Source: Lineolata rhizophorae (lineage: Eukaryota; Ascomycota; Dothideomycetes; Lineolatales; Lineolataceae). From it: DNA of 64,000 nucleotides. Positions 35,101 to 47,400 of this stretch are shown one piece after another. Each line of letters starts with the position of its first letter. Within the stretch, counting starts at the first letter, position 1. The stretch is taken from positions 62,001 to 126,000 of the forward strand of contig MU001710.1 of NCBI GenBank assembly GCA_010093515.1, read 5' to 3'. The translations under genes and the position numbers were made by a program. The notes beneath the pieces were generated by a model. It saw only the letters and a list, made by a program, of their open reading frames with translations. It made no database searches and was not told the DNA's origin.

Positions 35101-37021
35101 TAAAACACTAGAACACGATTAACGAAAGTCTCTTTCCTATGCCGTTCAAGTCTGCTAACCAGCTTTTTGCTACTCCTTCGCAGATAAACGTCAGAACCAA
35201 CGGAATATGCTAGGCTATCAATAAATGAAATTGACTTTCTTCTGCGAACCCTTAAGAGGATCAAGCTTTCCTCTTCTTCTCAGAATGCAGTAGCGAAATC
35301 TTTTTAGCACCCATCTGGTTGTCTTTGGCAGTTTACAGTTTATTGTACTGATCACCCAGACGATCTGTTGTTATGCTCCGATGCATAGTCTCTTGGGAAC
35401 TCTTTTCTTTGTATGCCTCACCACCTTATCATTATCTCAGCAGTCCAATTCTCGAAAGTTAAAATGCGTGCTATGTGGAAACTTCCGGCATTATCCTTTA
35501 GTGGATATTTTTACAGCATGCCGCTTCTTACTCACACTAGCCAACGGGCCCTCGAGACGTTCACTAAGTCGAACATTTGTCTGAACACCTACGACTATTA
35601 CTTTTGAGTTAACACCTGGAGTTCATCCAACTAACTGTTTGTATGCATCTACCCACGCTGTTCGAGATTCTTCATCAGCCCTCCGAGCTCGGAGCGACAT
35701 TGTTTCTAGAACAGGCGCCCCGTGCAACGTGAGGCGAGTGCGTCGATTGCACAGGCCCAAGATGCCCTGTACAACTCGCCTTGCAGCTTTTCATCTGCAG
35801 CTCCCCGCGATACCCACCTATTCGGTCCGAGCTGGTACTCACCTTCAATGGCATCCATTCGACAAATCGCTTCTGGCCAACCAGAACGGCATAAGAATCG
35901 TTAGAAGCCTGCTGATCGAAAAAGATAAGGAACTCGCGGCCTCCTTCGGCCGTACATGCACGACATACCCCGCCGAGCCAGAGCCCTACGTACCCTACAT
36001 ACGCAAAGTCGAACCAGCTGCATGTCTGCCCGTCTCTCCTGATAAATTTCGTCTGTTCGCCGCCATACGACCACAAATGTTGCAGCTGCCCGGAGAGACG
36101 CGCCGCGCGAGTGGCGGCCGGAACGTTCCGTCCTCGCTTGGGGCGCCAAAACCTTATCCCGCATGCGCAGCGAGAGCAAGAGGCGCTATGCGTGATGCGC
36201 TGCGCTGGCGGCGAGTCACAGGCGCGTTCGCCTGACCGTGCCCGGCGGCCGTCCGAACGTCCCGAGCCGCCAATCCTGAGTTCGCTTCGGGACTCTGGGC
36301 CGCGCGGTTGACATATAGGGCGGAGCGGCTCTAAGTTGTGGCGCGAGCGGGCTTCGGGTCCGCAGCGCTGTAACTGGGCGTTCTGGACGTCTCGGAGGAG
36401 GGATTGAACGGTTTTGGCTCGGTTGAGCGACTTGTCGATCGAGTCGACTGAGTTGCGAAGGAATGAGCACGAGGTCTGCGGAGGGAAGACCACTCCGAAA
36501 ACAATCTAGGGCAACGGAAATGGGTTGGATCTTCACTTAGGTAGGTTGGTGGCTAGCAGACAGATGTTCACCCCATAACCATTCGACTAGTAGTGCCGAT
36601 CATTCTACTGGCATTGAGCTTGCTAGGTCATTAATCCTGGCTCGGTTCATATCCTCTCGTTCTTGTTCTTAGTCCTGGCTCCAAATTCCCCTTGGGCTCA
36701 ATATGCTTTTGGATATTTGACATGAGCTTTTTTGGTTTGCAAAGATTGGTTAATTCAGGCTCAATTCAGTAGGGGTCCTTGCCTCGTAATCTCTCTAGAA
36801 GCATCGTTGATTAATGGTATACATGAGCAAGAAGTACCATCGATAAACGTTGCCATGCCCCTTATCCAAACCAGAAATTCTGGATGCACTCGCCAGATCT
36901 AGCTTAAAAATATATAGCCCAAAAGCTATATGCATATAATGAAATCACTAAACATCAGTAGGTGATGCAGGCAATCATTTATAACCCACAAAGCGCCGTT
37001 TTATGCAATGCATTCCAGCCT
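32147..37021. other. About 5 kb without a supportable gene
   Basis: Second gene-poor stretch. From 32.1 to 34.7 kb it is GC-rich with many short open frames on both strands; from 34.75 to 35.65 kb and 36.5 to 37.0 kb it is visibly AT-richer. The longest open frame, minus strand 35675-36493 (272 codons), contains a helical-looking segment near its start but no domain I know, and overlaps an equally long frame on the other strand, so I do not call it. A possible short secreted protein at 34337 is listed separately. I see no terminal repeats or transposon proteins. Confidence 0.45.
34337..34747 (+). CDS. Doubtful small secreted protein
   Basis: A 136-codon frame starting at an internal ATG. The first about 22 residues (MISSINSITLCFLCAFVDSQLA) have a hydrophobic core and a plausible cleavage site, followed by Pro-rich sequence. 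No family, no cysteine pattern, no introns, and it is embedded in a longer frame that is probably chance. Listed only because signal-peptide-like starts are uncommon among chance frames. Confidence 0.12.
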   Translation: MISSINSITLCFLCAFVDSQLASPQPLPLATDSAANEASLLPTRGVRRILGGRLREATGGLSPQQILLWYHLTTAKLPRRIFPTARYTLLLQPWLLRRHAANAVWSTPCVRSQTLSSPRCPYCVSSGVLSGELSGL

Positions 37022-38909
37022 TTAGGCCTCTTCTTCATCGCCAATTCCATCGAACTCCCTCGCGAGCCCATAATACACCCTCATGCCTTCTATGTGCGCC
37101 CTCATCTCTATCCTCTCATCCACAGTATGCACGCCTATGCGGGAGCCTTCCCGAGCAGGCGAGAAGCGATAAATGTTGCGTGACACATTCCAGTAGTGCA
37201 GCGTGTCCGTGTTACCCGTCATGATACCGCCAGCCGGCACGACGGTACGACCCTTCATCTCGGGAGCGCGGCTGTCCTCGAAGATTGCGCGCAGCACGCC
37301 GGCAAAACGGCTCCAGGTGGGCGAATCGGCGCCGGTGGATGATACCGGTGACGGGGAAAGGTCGTCTTTGGACGTCAGGTACAACGTGCCTTGCTTAGCC
37401 GGATGCTTGGGCAAGCGACGTTTCGCATGTGGCCCATCCTCTTGCACGCCGTTGTCTCCGCCCTCGTCTTCCAAGCCCCGAACTTCAAGCCCGTACTCTT
37501 CAGCCACAGGTTCCAGGACGCGTCGGATATGCGCCTTGACATCGCGGAGCGTCTGGTGCGGCGCAACGCGGTAATTGACCCAAAACTCGACCGTCTCGGG
37601 CAACTGGTTGGTCTTGGAGCCGCCGCGGATGACGTCGACGGCCTGGCTCGTCTGCACCAGCCAGCGCGTCTCGGGCATGTTCTCGGCGACGCGCAGGCCC
37701 AGCACGTCCGGGTCGGCGTCGGCGCTTGTCAGGTCGCGTCGCAGCCACTTCTCGACGGCCTCCGGGTCGTGCGCGACCTCGCACTCGAGCACGTTGCGTA
37801 GCGGGTGGTCGGGGCCGAGGCGGGGCTTGAAGGGCTTGGCCTCGAGGGCGGCGACGAGGGCGGCGGCGGCCCCGATGCCTGTGTGCGGCGGCGGCCGCGA
37901 CGAGTGCCCGCCGGGTACCACCACCGTCGCGTTCACGTCCAGGTAGCCCTTCTCCGCGATGGCGGGCACGGCGTAGGCGAGGCCGGCTGCGGCGCCGCGG
38001 CGCGTCTGCACCTCCATGCCGCCCTCGTCGAGCACGAGCCGGACGCCGTGCCGGCCGTGGCGCCGCTCCACCTCGGCCGCCAGGTGCGCGGCGCCGCGGG
38101 CGCCGCCAATCTCCTCGTCGAAACCCGACGCGAGGAGCAGGGTGCGGCGAGGCCGGAAGCGTTGCGCCAGCAGCGCCTCGAAGACGGAGAGCAGCCCGAT
38201 GAGGTTGTTTTTGCAGTCGGAGGCGCCGCGGCCCCAGAGGTGTGTGCCGTCGAAGTGGGCATCGTAGGGTGGATACGTCCATTTAGAGGCGGGGCCGGCG
38301 GGCACGACGTCTTGGTGGGCCATGAAGAGAAGGGGCTTGAGCGAGGGGTCGCTGCCTTCGAAGGTGTACAGGAGGCCGTAGGTATTGGGCTTATCGACTT
38401 TCAGATGTTCATGTCTAGCTTAGAGAGTCGGTCGTTAGCTTGTCGAGCTCAATTGGGAGTGGTGTTCGTCACATTGATGCGGAGCACCTCAAGCTTTCAT
38501 CCACTTACACCAGGGGGAACTGCTCCTTCAGCACCCGATGTAGCTCCGCGAAGACATCCCATCTCGAATCCTCCCCCACAAGTCCACTGTCATCATATGA
38601 TTCCGTCGGAACCTTCACGGCCGCCGCCAGTCGCTCGACCTGTTGTAACAGCGCTTCCTCCGTCTCAAATAGCTCTGCCCCCGACGCAAGCCCATCGTTG
38701 TATTCGGCTTCGTCCGGCAGCTGCACGAGCGGGCACCACTGAGGCTCCGGCCGGCCAGTGCCTAGCAGCCCCGACGAGGATCCCGTGGATTTCGGGCCTG
38801 ATGTTAATGACTTGTGAGCGGCGAAGAATATGTAGGCAAGGAAGACGATGACTATGACGGCGGGCCAATACGCGAGGCGGCGTGGGGCAGGGCGCTTACG
38901 CGCATCCAT
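37022..38909 (-). CDS. M20 metallo-carboxypeptidase, carboxypeptidase S type, membrane-anchored
   Basis: Two exons, complement(37022..38414, 38509..38909), give 597 residues. Carboxypeptidase S enzymes reach the vacuole as type II membrane proteins and release C-terminal residues from peptides using two zinc ions. A short basic head (MDARKRPAPRR) precedes one transmembrane segment at about 13-32. Zinc and catalytic residues are in place: His167 and Asp169 in MAHQDVVP, Asp200 in GRGASDCKN, Glu234-Glu235 in GFDEEIGG, an LDEGG block, and the lid-domain GGHSSRPP; the last ligand sits in GGIMTGNTDTLHYWNV. The frame upstream of the chosen start opens only with a GTG, so the ATG at 38909 is the start. 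The C-terminal half of the lid domain has an acidic, Lys-rich insertion. Soluble relatives such as aminoacylase are less likely because of the anchor. Confidence 0.92.
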
Positions 38910-41900
38910 CACGGAAGCTGATTATGATTTGAGCAAAGAAGGCAATATCTCTAGGAGATAAGGGACGAGAAAAGAGAGGTAGGAGATTATAGACAAGGTT
39001 AAAAATTGAAGTCAGTATGCATAGGCATCGTCGGATCGATTGCGGGGCGCGGAGTTTTCATGCAGATGATCTCAAAGTTCTTCTTCCCCGCTACACGTGA
39101 GAGAGGATAGCGCCATATTGGACGGCGAGCTCCGAACCGTTGAGCCGGCCCTTCTTGATTCATAAACCTGCTGCCCTTACCCATCACCCCCGCCTCAACG
39201 TCTCTTCTTCATCCGCCCAAGTCCACGACGACTAGTCCAAATTCCGCCCTGCCAGTATATCTAGCAACATAGAGAAGACAGAAATGCGCAGTATAGTCGA
39301 AGACTAGGACCAACCGTCGCCTATCCGGGGGTCCCAGTCAAGCGAAGAGTTGAACAAATTGTCGTTCAGGCCTGCCATTTTCTGCCAGTCGTGTTGCGTG
39401 CTGATGTGTTTTTGGATTTTGCTCGAGGGGACGCTATGCGGGTGTTATCCGGATCAAAGTCGTCTTGTCATCCAGCAGCGCTAGAGATGAGTTGGGAGTT
39501 GCTTTAGATGCCACTGGATTTCTAAAGACCCGTGTCCGGCAACTGCATTTTGTCCGGACCTTCAGTGGTCATTGTGACTTGCTGGCCCGATACGACGGAC
39601 GCCGCCGAGAAGTAGTCGTTATAGCGACTACTCATCCGGGTGGTCCACACCGTTTCTTCCTAGTCCCCGCCGAAGTGTAAACCAGTAGAGCTCTAAAATA
39701 AGCTCCCTCCCGTCCGCTGTTCTCTAGACGGGGCGTAAACCGAAAGCGGCCACCGAAAAGTACCTTTGCACTGTAGAGTGAAGGTAACCATGTTGCTTAC
39801 TGTTTCACTCCCGACCACAGATTTCCCCCTAAAAACAGCCCTCCGCCATTTGTCGATGGTCTCTTGTGGCCAGAATAGGGATAGAACGGCCCAAAAGTTC
39901 GCCATTCGGTCGGTATCACCGCATTTAGGCCTAACCAGGGGAGAATATAGTAAGCGTCTACAGCTTTCTAGTTTGAAAGGACGCGGAAGTGCCCGTCCCT
40001 CTTTTCGGAGCCTTCGGCGATCCCTCTACTCCTATTTACAGTATAAACACCGTTGGCGCACTCGCCGTTTCTATAGGAGTTCCCCGAGCCCAGATAGTGG
40101 CGTGGGGGGGAGGCTCCGCGGCCCGGGCCTTTGCTGCCACAGCCCTAACGCGTCGATTATTCTTCTTCCCGAACCCGAATCGCGTAATCCAAGCCCATTC
40201 TGCGGAAGAGGTCGTAGTTGCTCATTCGAACATTCCCGTAACATAGCCTAGATAACTGCGGAGCAAGGGTTGCGTTCCAGCTTTTCGTGGGTTTCTACAA
40301 TGGGAGCCTTTCACTCTTCATATTACAACGGCGACTCTACCGCTATGCATGGCTCCTAGGATGCCATGACTAGCTGCAATTCAACTATGGTCTGATGCCC
40401 TAGGGCGAGCGGGGTGCCGGGCACGGGAGAATGAAGCAGAGAATAGCACGCGACGTCCTTTTCTTCTTTGTCGAAACTGACGGGCCGGTGCTCGTATGCA
40501 ACGTCAGGCTTCTCGGCGGACCATAGATTTCAACCATGTTAGCGAGGCACGGCGGTCGATGATGCTGCGTAACCCGTCGCGCCGTCCAGGTAGCTAGGTT
40601 CCTCGTCCACCAGCTGGGCCGCTGTCGCGACGTGGGTGCTTCGGCATGCGGCGAGAAAGCGGGACGATGCAGTGTCAGGAGCTGCTGGAAATTAGTTAGA
40701 CTGACCGCAGCGGGATGCGGTGTCGGGAGCTGTTGGACACGGCTGACAAACTGGAGACGCTCTCGAAGGCTGAATCAAGGATTTGTTGGGGACGGGGAGG
40801 GCCACGGCGTCCGACGCAGGTACGTGAGACAACGCGCTTAAACGTCAAGGCGCGCAACTGAACCGCGGCGGCCGCTGCCGCCGACGCGTCTAGCAGCGAC
40901 GTGCTTTGACGCGTGCGTGCGTGCTGCTTCTGCTGCTCATACGAAAATAGACAAATAAATAATAAAAAATCGTCTAGCGCACGGCGTGAGTGTCAACATA
41001 GCCTATCCCTTTATCTATCGACCTTACTTAGGCACGTATCTAATAACGTTAGTCCTAACCACCTAGGAGCTAGGTTCCTTTGCCTCCGCTACACTGGATA
41101 CCTTAGGTGTACTATCTTTCCACGAAGCTATATCGAAAACTCCGGATAGTTAAGTCGTGATCGGATTGACCGAGACGAGTCGTGTTCAGTCAGTGTGGAT
41201 TCCTGCAGTTCGTCCTACAGAATCATTCACGCAACGGAGTAACGTAGTAGTAGTAGCATAACGGTGTAGAGAGCGAGTAAAACACAGCTATCTAGGCGCT
41301 ATTGCTATGGGCTATGTAGTTCAAGCCTCTTATCAAGATCTGACTAATTTCAGAAAACCACCAAGTACTGCGCATCTGCCAAGTAGACTGGCATTCAAAG
41401 GCCCACATCAGCGATTTTCCAAATTAAATAGGCGGTATCAGGCTCCGCCGCCCACCCGCGTGTGTCGTAGTCTGGAGAACATATGCTTCAGTCTGCACCA
41501 CTGCGAACATACAGACAAACCCCTAAACCCTATACGCGCCATGTACGTACCTACAGGCCAGATGATCTGGAACACCCCTGTTTAGCTCCTGGCAAGTACA
41601 TATGTACCACACCCCGACGCCGGTGGCCGGCGACATTTGGATGGCGGGCTACGGCCGACGGGAAAGCTTCGGGCCTCGGGCGGTCCGCTCTGCTGCCAAG
41701 GCCACCCCTCTATGTAGCACGTCCACCGCTACCCCACTTTGGCTCCGCCCCGACTGTTGTTTGGTGCAATTCCTGCTCCCCTTTAGCACCTACGGAGATC
41801 GTGGAGACGGCGCCAGATTTCGCGCTGAAGATCCGGGCCGTCCGAGCGCACCATGGACCTTTCCATTACGCTATCACGGGGTGCTTCCGCCCTTATTCCC

Positions 41901-42114
41901 GGCGCGCACTACTGCAGTTCCCTCACGTTAGGTGCCGGTTGCCGAAGTCGTTATGGACTTCCCACTTAGCAATTTTGGCCCTTGGAAATGTCTAAATACT
42001 CACAAGTGGCCTGGACCGCCGCGTTTACAATGACTCGTGATAGCGGGCCTTTACACCTAAAATCATTCGATGTGACGGCAGCTACGCGGTCGCATCTCGC
42101 GCAAGGTTCAGAAT
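38910..42114. other. 3.2 kb interval with one gene relic
   Basis: Begins with the promoter of the carboxypeptidase and ends with that of the MFS transporter. A decayed HNH-nuclease-like gene lies at 39.4-40.0 kb. The part from 40.3 to 41.3 kb is a mosaic of GC-rich and AT-rich stretches, including AATAAATAATAAAAAAT near 40960, with no coding sequence I recognise. A short GTA triplet repeat lies at 41248-41260. Confidence 0.45.
39430..39960 (-). pseudogene. Relic of a fungal HNH-endonuclease-like gene
   Basis: On the minus strand the segment 39905-39693 reads FWAVLSLFWPQETIDKWRRA, then VFRGKSVVGSETVSNMVTFT and a following RWPLSVYAP. This resembles the core of a fungal protein family with an HNH-type domain, in which FW..L..FW..., G.ETV.N and a W....FAL segment occur in this order. 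Downstream, pieces such as ELYWF and SGQQVTMTTEGPDKMQLPDTG resemble the conserved tail of the same family, but they fall in different frames and are cut by several stop codons. No intact N-terminal half is seen. The fragment is therefore a dead copy. The family assignment is from memory of its motif order and is moderate. Confidence 0.5.
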
Positions 42115-43681
42115 ATGGCCACCTATGCGCCGGAACTGCCTCAACAGGAGTCCGGCCCTTCCATTGACGACTTTGAGGAGAAGAGCAATGACAAAGATGA
42201 AGAGGAAGGCCAGTACAATGCTGAACCTGACGAACAGGCCCCGGCGGAGCGCCCACGAGCGGACACTCCCCCGAATGGCGGTTATGGTTGGGTCTGTGTA
42301 GCCTGCGTGTTCATTGTCAACGGGCACACCTGGGGCTTGAACAGCGTACGTAATTGTTTCAATTCTCACTAACTCACTTAGTATCAAGATCCAGTGGAAG
42401 AATCAACTGGGCTGACCAACAGAACCGTACCTACAGTCTTACGGCGTCTTTCTTGCCCACTACCTAAGTACCAACACATTCCCAAACGCCTCGCCGCTAG
42501 ACTTCGCTTTTATCGGTGGCCTCAGCATTAGCATGGCACTGTTGATCTCACCACTTGGAACCATAATAACGCGGCTTTATGGCACTCGCGCGACGCTATC
42601 CCTGGGAATCGTCTTCCAAACCGCCTCTCTGCTAGGCGCATCGTTTGCGTCGCGCATCTGGCACCTCTACCTCTCGCAGGGCTTGTGCTTCGGCTGGGGC
42701 ATGGGCTTCCTCTTCGTCGCCACCGTCGGCGTCGTACCGCAATGGTTCACGACCCGGCGCTCGCTCGCCAACGGCATCGCGACGGCGGGCTCCGGGCTCG
42801 GCGGCCTCGTCTACAGCCTGGCGGCGAACCGGCTCATTGCGACGGCATCGCTCGGCTGGGCCTTCCGGGTGCTCTGCTTCGCGCAGCTGGGGGCCAACGC
42901 GGCGGCGACGGCGCTGCTGCGCGACCGCAACGCCGCCATCGGCTCGGCCCTGCTCCCCTTCGACGCGCGCCTCTTCCGGCAGCCGCCGTACGCGCTGCTG
43001 CTCTGCTGGGCCAGCCTCTGCATGCTCGGCTACGTCGTGCTGCTCTTCAGCCTGCCCAACTACGCCGAGGCGCGGCTGGGCCTGTCGCCCGCGCAAGGCA
43101 GCGTGCTCGGCGCGCTGCTGAACCTCGGCCAGGCCGTCGGCCGCCCGCCCATCGGCTACTTCTCCGACGCCGTCGGCAGGCTCAACATGGCCACCGTCAT
43201 GACGGCGCTCGCCGGGGCCCTCTGCCTGCTCGTATGGGTCTTCGCGCGCAGCTTCGGCGTCATGGTCGTCTTCTCGCTCGTCGGCGGCATGGTGGCGGGG
43301 ACCATGTGGGCGACGGCCGCGCCCGTGGCCACCGAGGTGGTCGGCCTGCGAGAGCTCCCCGCGGCGCTGAGCATCCTGTGGGTCGTGCTGGCGGTGCCGT
43401 CGACGTTCTCGGAGGCCATCGCCCTCGAGATGGTGGAGAGAGCCGGCGGCGAATACTTGGGCGCGCAGCTGTTTACGGGTTTCATGTATGTGAGCGGGGC
43501 GGGCTGCTTGTGGCTGCTGAGGGCGTGGAAGTTGGGAGAGGTGGATGCGGGGATGGACTTGATTGAAGGAGAGAGGAGCGGAGGTGCTGACGGGCGAGGT
43601 GAGAAGCGGACTGTACGGGATAGAAAGGAATTTGTGAGGATGTGGAAGTTCAAAAATCTTTGGGCATGGAGGAAGGTCTAA
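42115..43681 (+). CDS. MFS transporter, monocarboxylate (MCT/Mch) type
   Basis: Two exons, 42115..42345 and 42437..43681, give 491 residues. The family moves monocarboxylates or related small molecules across membranes. A soluble acidic N-terminus of about 55 residues precedes PPNGGYGWVCVACVFIVNGH, the hallmark first helix of fungal MCT proteins, followed by SYGVFLAHYL. About 11-12 hydrophobic helices follow, with LGGLVYSLAANRLI and VGRPPIGYFSDAVGRLN, the latter matching the MFS signature loop between helices 8 and 9 in orientation and spacing. The last about 50 residues are charged and cytosolic. The second exon is strongly GC-rich at third positions. Substrate cannot be told; no pathway gene lies next to it. 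Confidence 0.9.
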
Positions 43682-44476
43682 TAGCGTGCATTGAGAAGCA
43701 AGAGGCTGGCCTGTTCTGGTCTCCTTTGGTCTCCTCTAGTCTGCTTTGGTTCGGTCATGATTTGGTGGTGGCATTGCAGGTTTAGTCGATCTAAACCTGC
43801 GGACTAGAAGAACCTCCCAGACGAGTGCAGCTCCATAACGTCAGGGAGCTGAGCTATGTAAAGCAGGTGGGTTTGAAATCGGAAAGAATATCGAGACGTG
43901 AGAAAGAGGGAGCAAAAGATAGATAGAGCATGACTGAAACACGTTACCTGGTGAGCTTCATCTGCTGTTTGGTACTACGCAAGTCGAGGGCTAACGCATC
44001 ATGCATCATGCATGTCCCACTCGTTCGCAAGAGCAAAGGGACCGCAGCCACTCCGCCTGCAACACGTCCGGCGTCGTTCGCAGGAGCGGTCCAGCAGGGC
44101 ACCGCGGCACGTTGCCAGAGAGCCATTTCAATCGCCGCATCGAGCGGTCCAATTGCGACGAGACACGCGCATTGGCGTTTGAGGCGGACGAGGCGTGCGA
44201 CATGGGGGGTGGTGGGCAGCCAGCTCCAAGCGGACCCCTGCCCTGCAGCTCGGCGGTTGCCCGTCGCGACGCCAACCGAGCGTTGTGCGGCCAAACACCA
44301 ACGCCAAAGTTTCTAGCCCCGGCCAACAAATGCGCCCAGCTCCTAAGTTTCTTCCTCCGCGTCCTGTCACTACGTTCTCACTTTTCCATTCAACGCTCCC
44401 TACCACGCGCAAGCCAGTCTTTTGGAAGCTTATTAGCATTCCATCGCGTTCGTTGAGGAGAGTCTAAGCCGCCACG
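43682..44476. other. Intergenic, MFS 3' flank and LIM gene promoter
   Basis: About 800 bases. An early part repeats TGGTCTCCT/CTGCTTTGGT-like units at 43715-43755. The rest should be promoter and 5' UTR of the LIM gene. No coding region accepted. Confidence 0.45.
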
Positions 44477-47400
44477 ATGTTGCACCGCGGCCGTAGCAAG
44501 GACCGCAACTCGTTGCCGAGTCCGACTTTCATGTCGGACGATCAAGTTGGTAAGTACCGAGTGCTGTTTGGTTGAACGGAATCGTCTCCAAATCATCTGA
44601 GAGACTTCTTCAAAGCTCAAAATATTGAATAAATCACTTACAACCGGCTCACTCACAGCTGACTATTTAACTGATCTGCGCACGAACCGCATCCCGCGTC
44701 CGACTTTCCACGGTGCCCGTCCACCGCCTCCCAAGCAAGCACTCCCGATCCGAAGCTCCACTCCGACCGCATTCCAAGCCCTCAGCAGTCCCACCAGCAA
44801 CGCCCGACCGCTTGACAATAGGAACTATGACTCCGGCACATCGCCTCTGCGCAGCTCGTCCGCCCAGGGACACCATCGGCGCAATAGCTCCATGGTCTCT
44901 AGCATTATTTCCCCACCACAGCCACGTTCAAACTCACGCGCCGGCCGTCCCCTCGTACAAGAACCACCGTATCCAGGCACTGTCGCGCGTGACTTCTCCT
45001 CGCCTGCCCCCCCGTCTTCACCTTACACACCAATGACGGCAACCAACGGCCTACCCTCCCCTTCCATAGACGCTGTGCTCGAGCGTGCCGAAGCGCCTGC
45101 GGCCGACGACTCCGGGCCTCGCCCGAGTGCGGTGCCCCAACGGCGCTCGTTCTCGCCGAGCCTCAAGTACCGCGAGAGCGGGCAGCGCTGGATGGAGCGC
45201 CAGGAGGCGCGCTCTCTGCGCCTCGCGCTCGAGGACATGGACCTACAAGACTCTACGCGGACCGAGGGTGCAACCGAGGCTGGAGAGGAGACGGCGGTCG
45301 AGGCCGAGATAGAAAGACGCGTCTACGATGCGGCGCGCGATGAAGCCGCCGAGCTCGTCTGGAGGCACCAGAACCCCGATGCTCCCAATGTATATCGCAA
45401 CCCGGATCTAGGCGAGGAGACTGCGTGTCCTGCTGCGATGGCCAGCAGCCCGAGCCGCTCTACGAGCCCGAGTGTCCAGCTCGAGGGGTCTTGCGAGCCG
45501 GGCCGCTTCGACTACCGGGCGCACCTGCGCAAGGGCTCGCACGCGCGGAGCCAGAGCCTCGGGCCCGACCCGGCGGGCACGGGCGCCATCCCGGAGACCA
45601 GCGTCGAGATGCCCGGCTCGGCGTCGCGCCGGGTCAGCCTGATCGGATCGCTTAAGTCGCGGCGGTCGGCAAGTCTGGCGAGCTCGAAGCGGTCGGTGAG
45701 CAGCGGTAGCAGCGACAGCGGCCATGGTGGGTCGCGCTGCGCGTCCGCGTGCAGCACCCGGGTCCCGAGCGACGGGAACGCTCGCATGAAGATGCCCGGG
45801 TCTGTGCCGGAGGGCGGTGAAGGGTGGGCGAAGGAAGACGGCGACGAAGGGCGGCACGCGGACGAAGGAAGAGATGGGAGAGGACGAGGCCGACAGAGCG
45901 GCGCACGCTCGGCCAGCAGCAGCAGCAGCAACAACAGCCGGCCAACGTCGCCGGCGGCCGCGCTCGTGGACCAGATCATGCACAACGCGCGGCAGCGGCG
46001 CCGTAGCTCGGGTGGGTCCGCTCGGTCCGTGAGCAACAAGCGAAAGGCCAGCGGAGCCAGCTTGTTCCGCAACCCGGACGATCAGATCTACGAGGAGCCC
46101 GAGCCAGACTCTCCTGCTCCCAAGAAGAAGGCGCAGGCTACGGGCACAGAGCCGAAGGCTGCTGCTGCCGCTAGCAACGACATGGCTGCTCCGGCGTCCA
46201 CCACTGCGGCGTCGAGCCCTAGCACCGGCACCGCGGCTTCGGGATCTGCTACTAGGGCCGAAGGTCACGATGCGAGCCCCGGTTCTCCCCCGGCCCCTGT
46301 TCCTGGTCCGCCGCAGCGGGTCGCCCCGACGCCGTCCATGGCTCCCAACGCGCCGCTCCAGGTCCGCCGCAACCCTTTCGCACGCGTCCAATTAGCCCGC
46401 GAGTCACGTGCAAGACAGCAGAAAGAAGCCACTACTGCTCAGCCCGTCGCTACACCCAATGGTTCTGCGAACCCGAATCCCGGTGCCGAGCCGCGTAAGG
46501 ATGGGACCGCCGAGGTGAAGGAAACGACCGTACTCCCGGCAGACCCAGCCCCCCCTGCAACCAATAAAGATGAGGTCAAGGACATCAGCAACGCTGGTGC
46601 TTCCAAGCCCAGCGGTACCGCCGCCGCCGTCAAACAAACAGCTAGTCCCGTTGCTTCTCCCATAGCGCGAACCAGCCCCTTCGCCCGCTTCCACCGCACC
46701 GAGATCCACCGTAACCCGCCCTCCCAATCTCGCAATCCCGCCTACACGTCCAACACGCCTCCGCCATCGTCGGGCTCCGCTGGATCCACCCAGTCTGCCG
46801 GGCCAGAAAAGGTAGAGGGCAAGTTTGAAAGCGACCAGGCCGAGGACGGGACACCGAAGATGAAAAACGGTGTTGAGCTTCGCAGTGACGACATCCGCGC
46901 CGCAACGAGCATGCGTCGTCGGGACCGCAGCCCCAATCTGCCTCAGCCGACCATGGTTTCGGACAGCCCGGGCCGGCCCATCGTGAGCTTCCAGAAGGAT
47001 TGGAAGCCCAAGGAGGTTGAGCTCAGTATGGCCGGTGAAAGCGCAAGCGACGGTTCAGCTGGCGGGAAGGGTACCTCGCCGAGGCAGAATCCCGAGATAA
47101 CCGCAGCTAAAAGGGCAGATTTCGGCGCCGCAAATGCCAATGGCAAGCCTGGAAGTCGCCCTGGAAGCTCTGGAAGCGCTGGCAGCCTCCGCGGACGACC
47201 CCGTGGCCCCGCCCAGCCCGTGCCCGAGATCAACGCTTCCACATCATCGACTCCGGCTCCGCCCAAGCCGTCCATCAGCGTCGACTCGGCTCCCTCGGTC
47301 CCATCCATCAACGTGTCGTCGGCGCCGCCCAAGCCCAAGGCTCCCGGTCCGCCTACCATCAACGTCACGCCCTCGCCTCCTCCCCCGGTGCCGATCATAT

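Noticed and set aside
35675-36493. Minus-strand frame of 272 codons
   Set aside because: A helical-looking start only; overlaps a 198-codon plus-strand frame, no family, no splice signals that improve it.
37805-38851. Plus-strand frame of 348 codons
   Set aside because: Antisense to the M20 carboxypeptidase; Gly/Ala/Arg-rich composition typical of a GC-rich shadow.
42685-43566. Second plus-strand frame of 293 codons within the MFS gene
   Set aside because: Out-of-frame shadow of a GC-rich transporter exon.
45408-46391. Minus-strand frame of 327 codons
   Set aside because: Antisense to the disordered part of the LIM gene; Arg/Ala-rich shadow.
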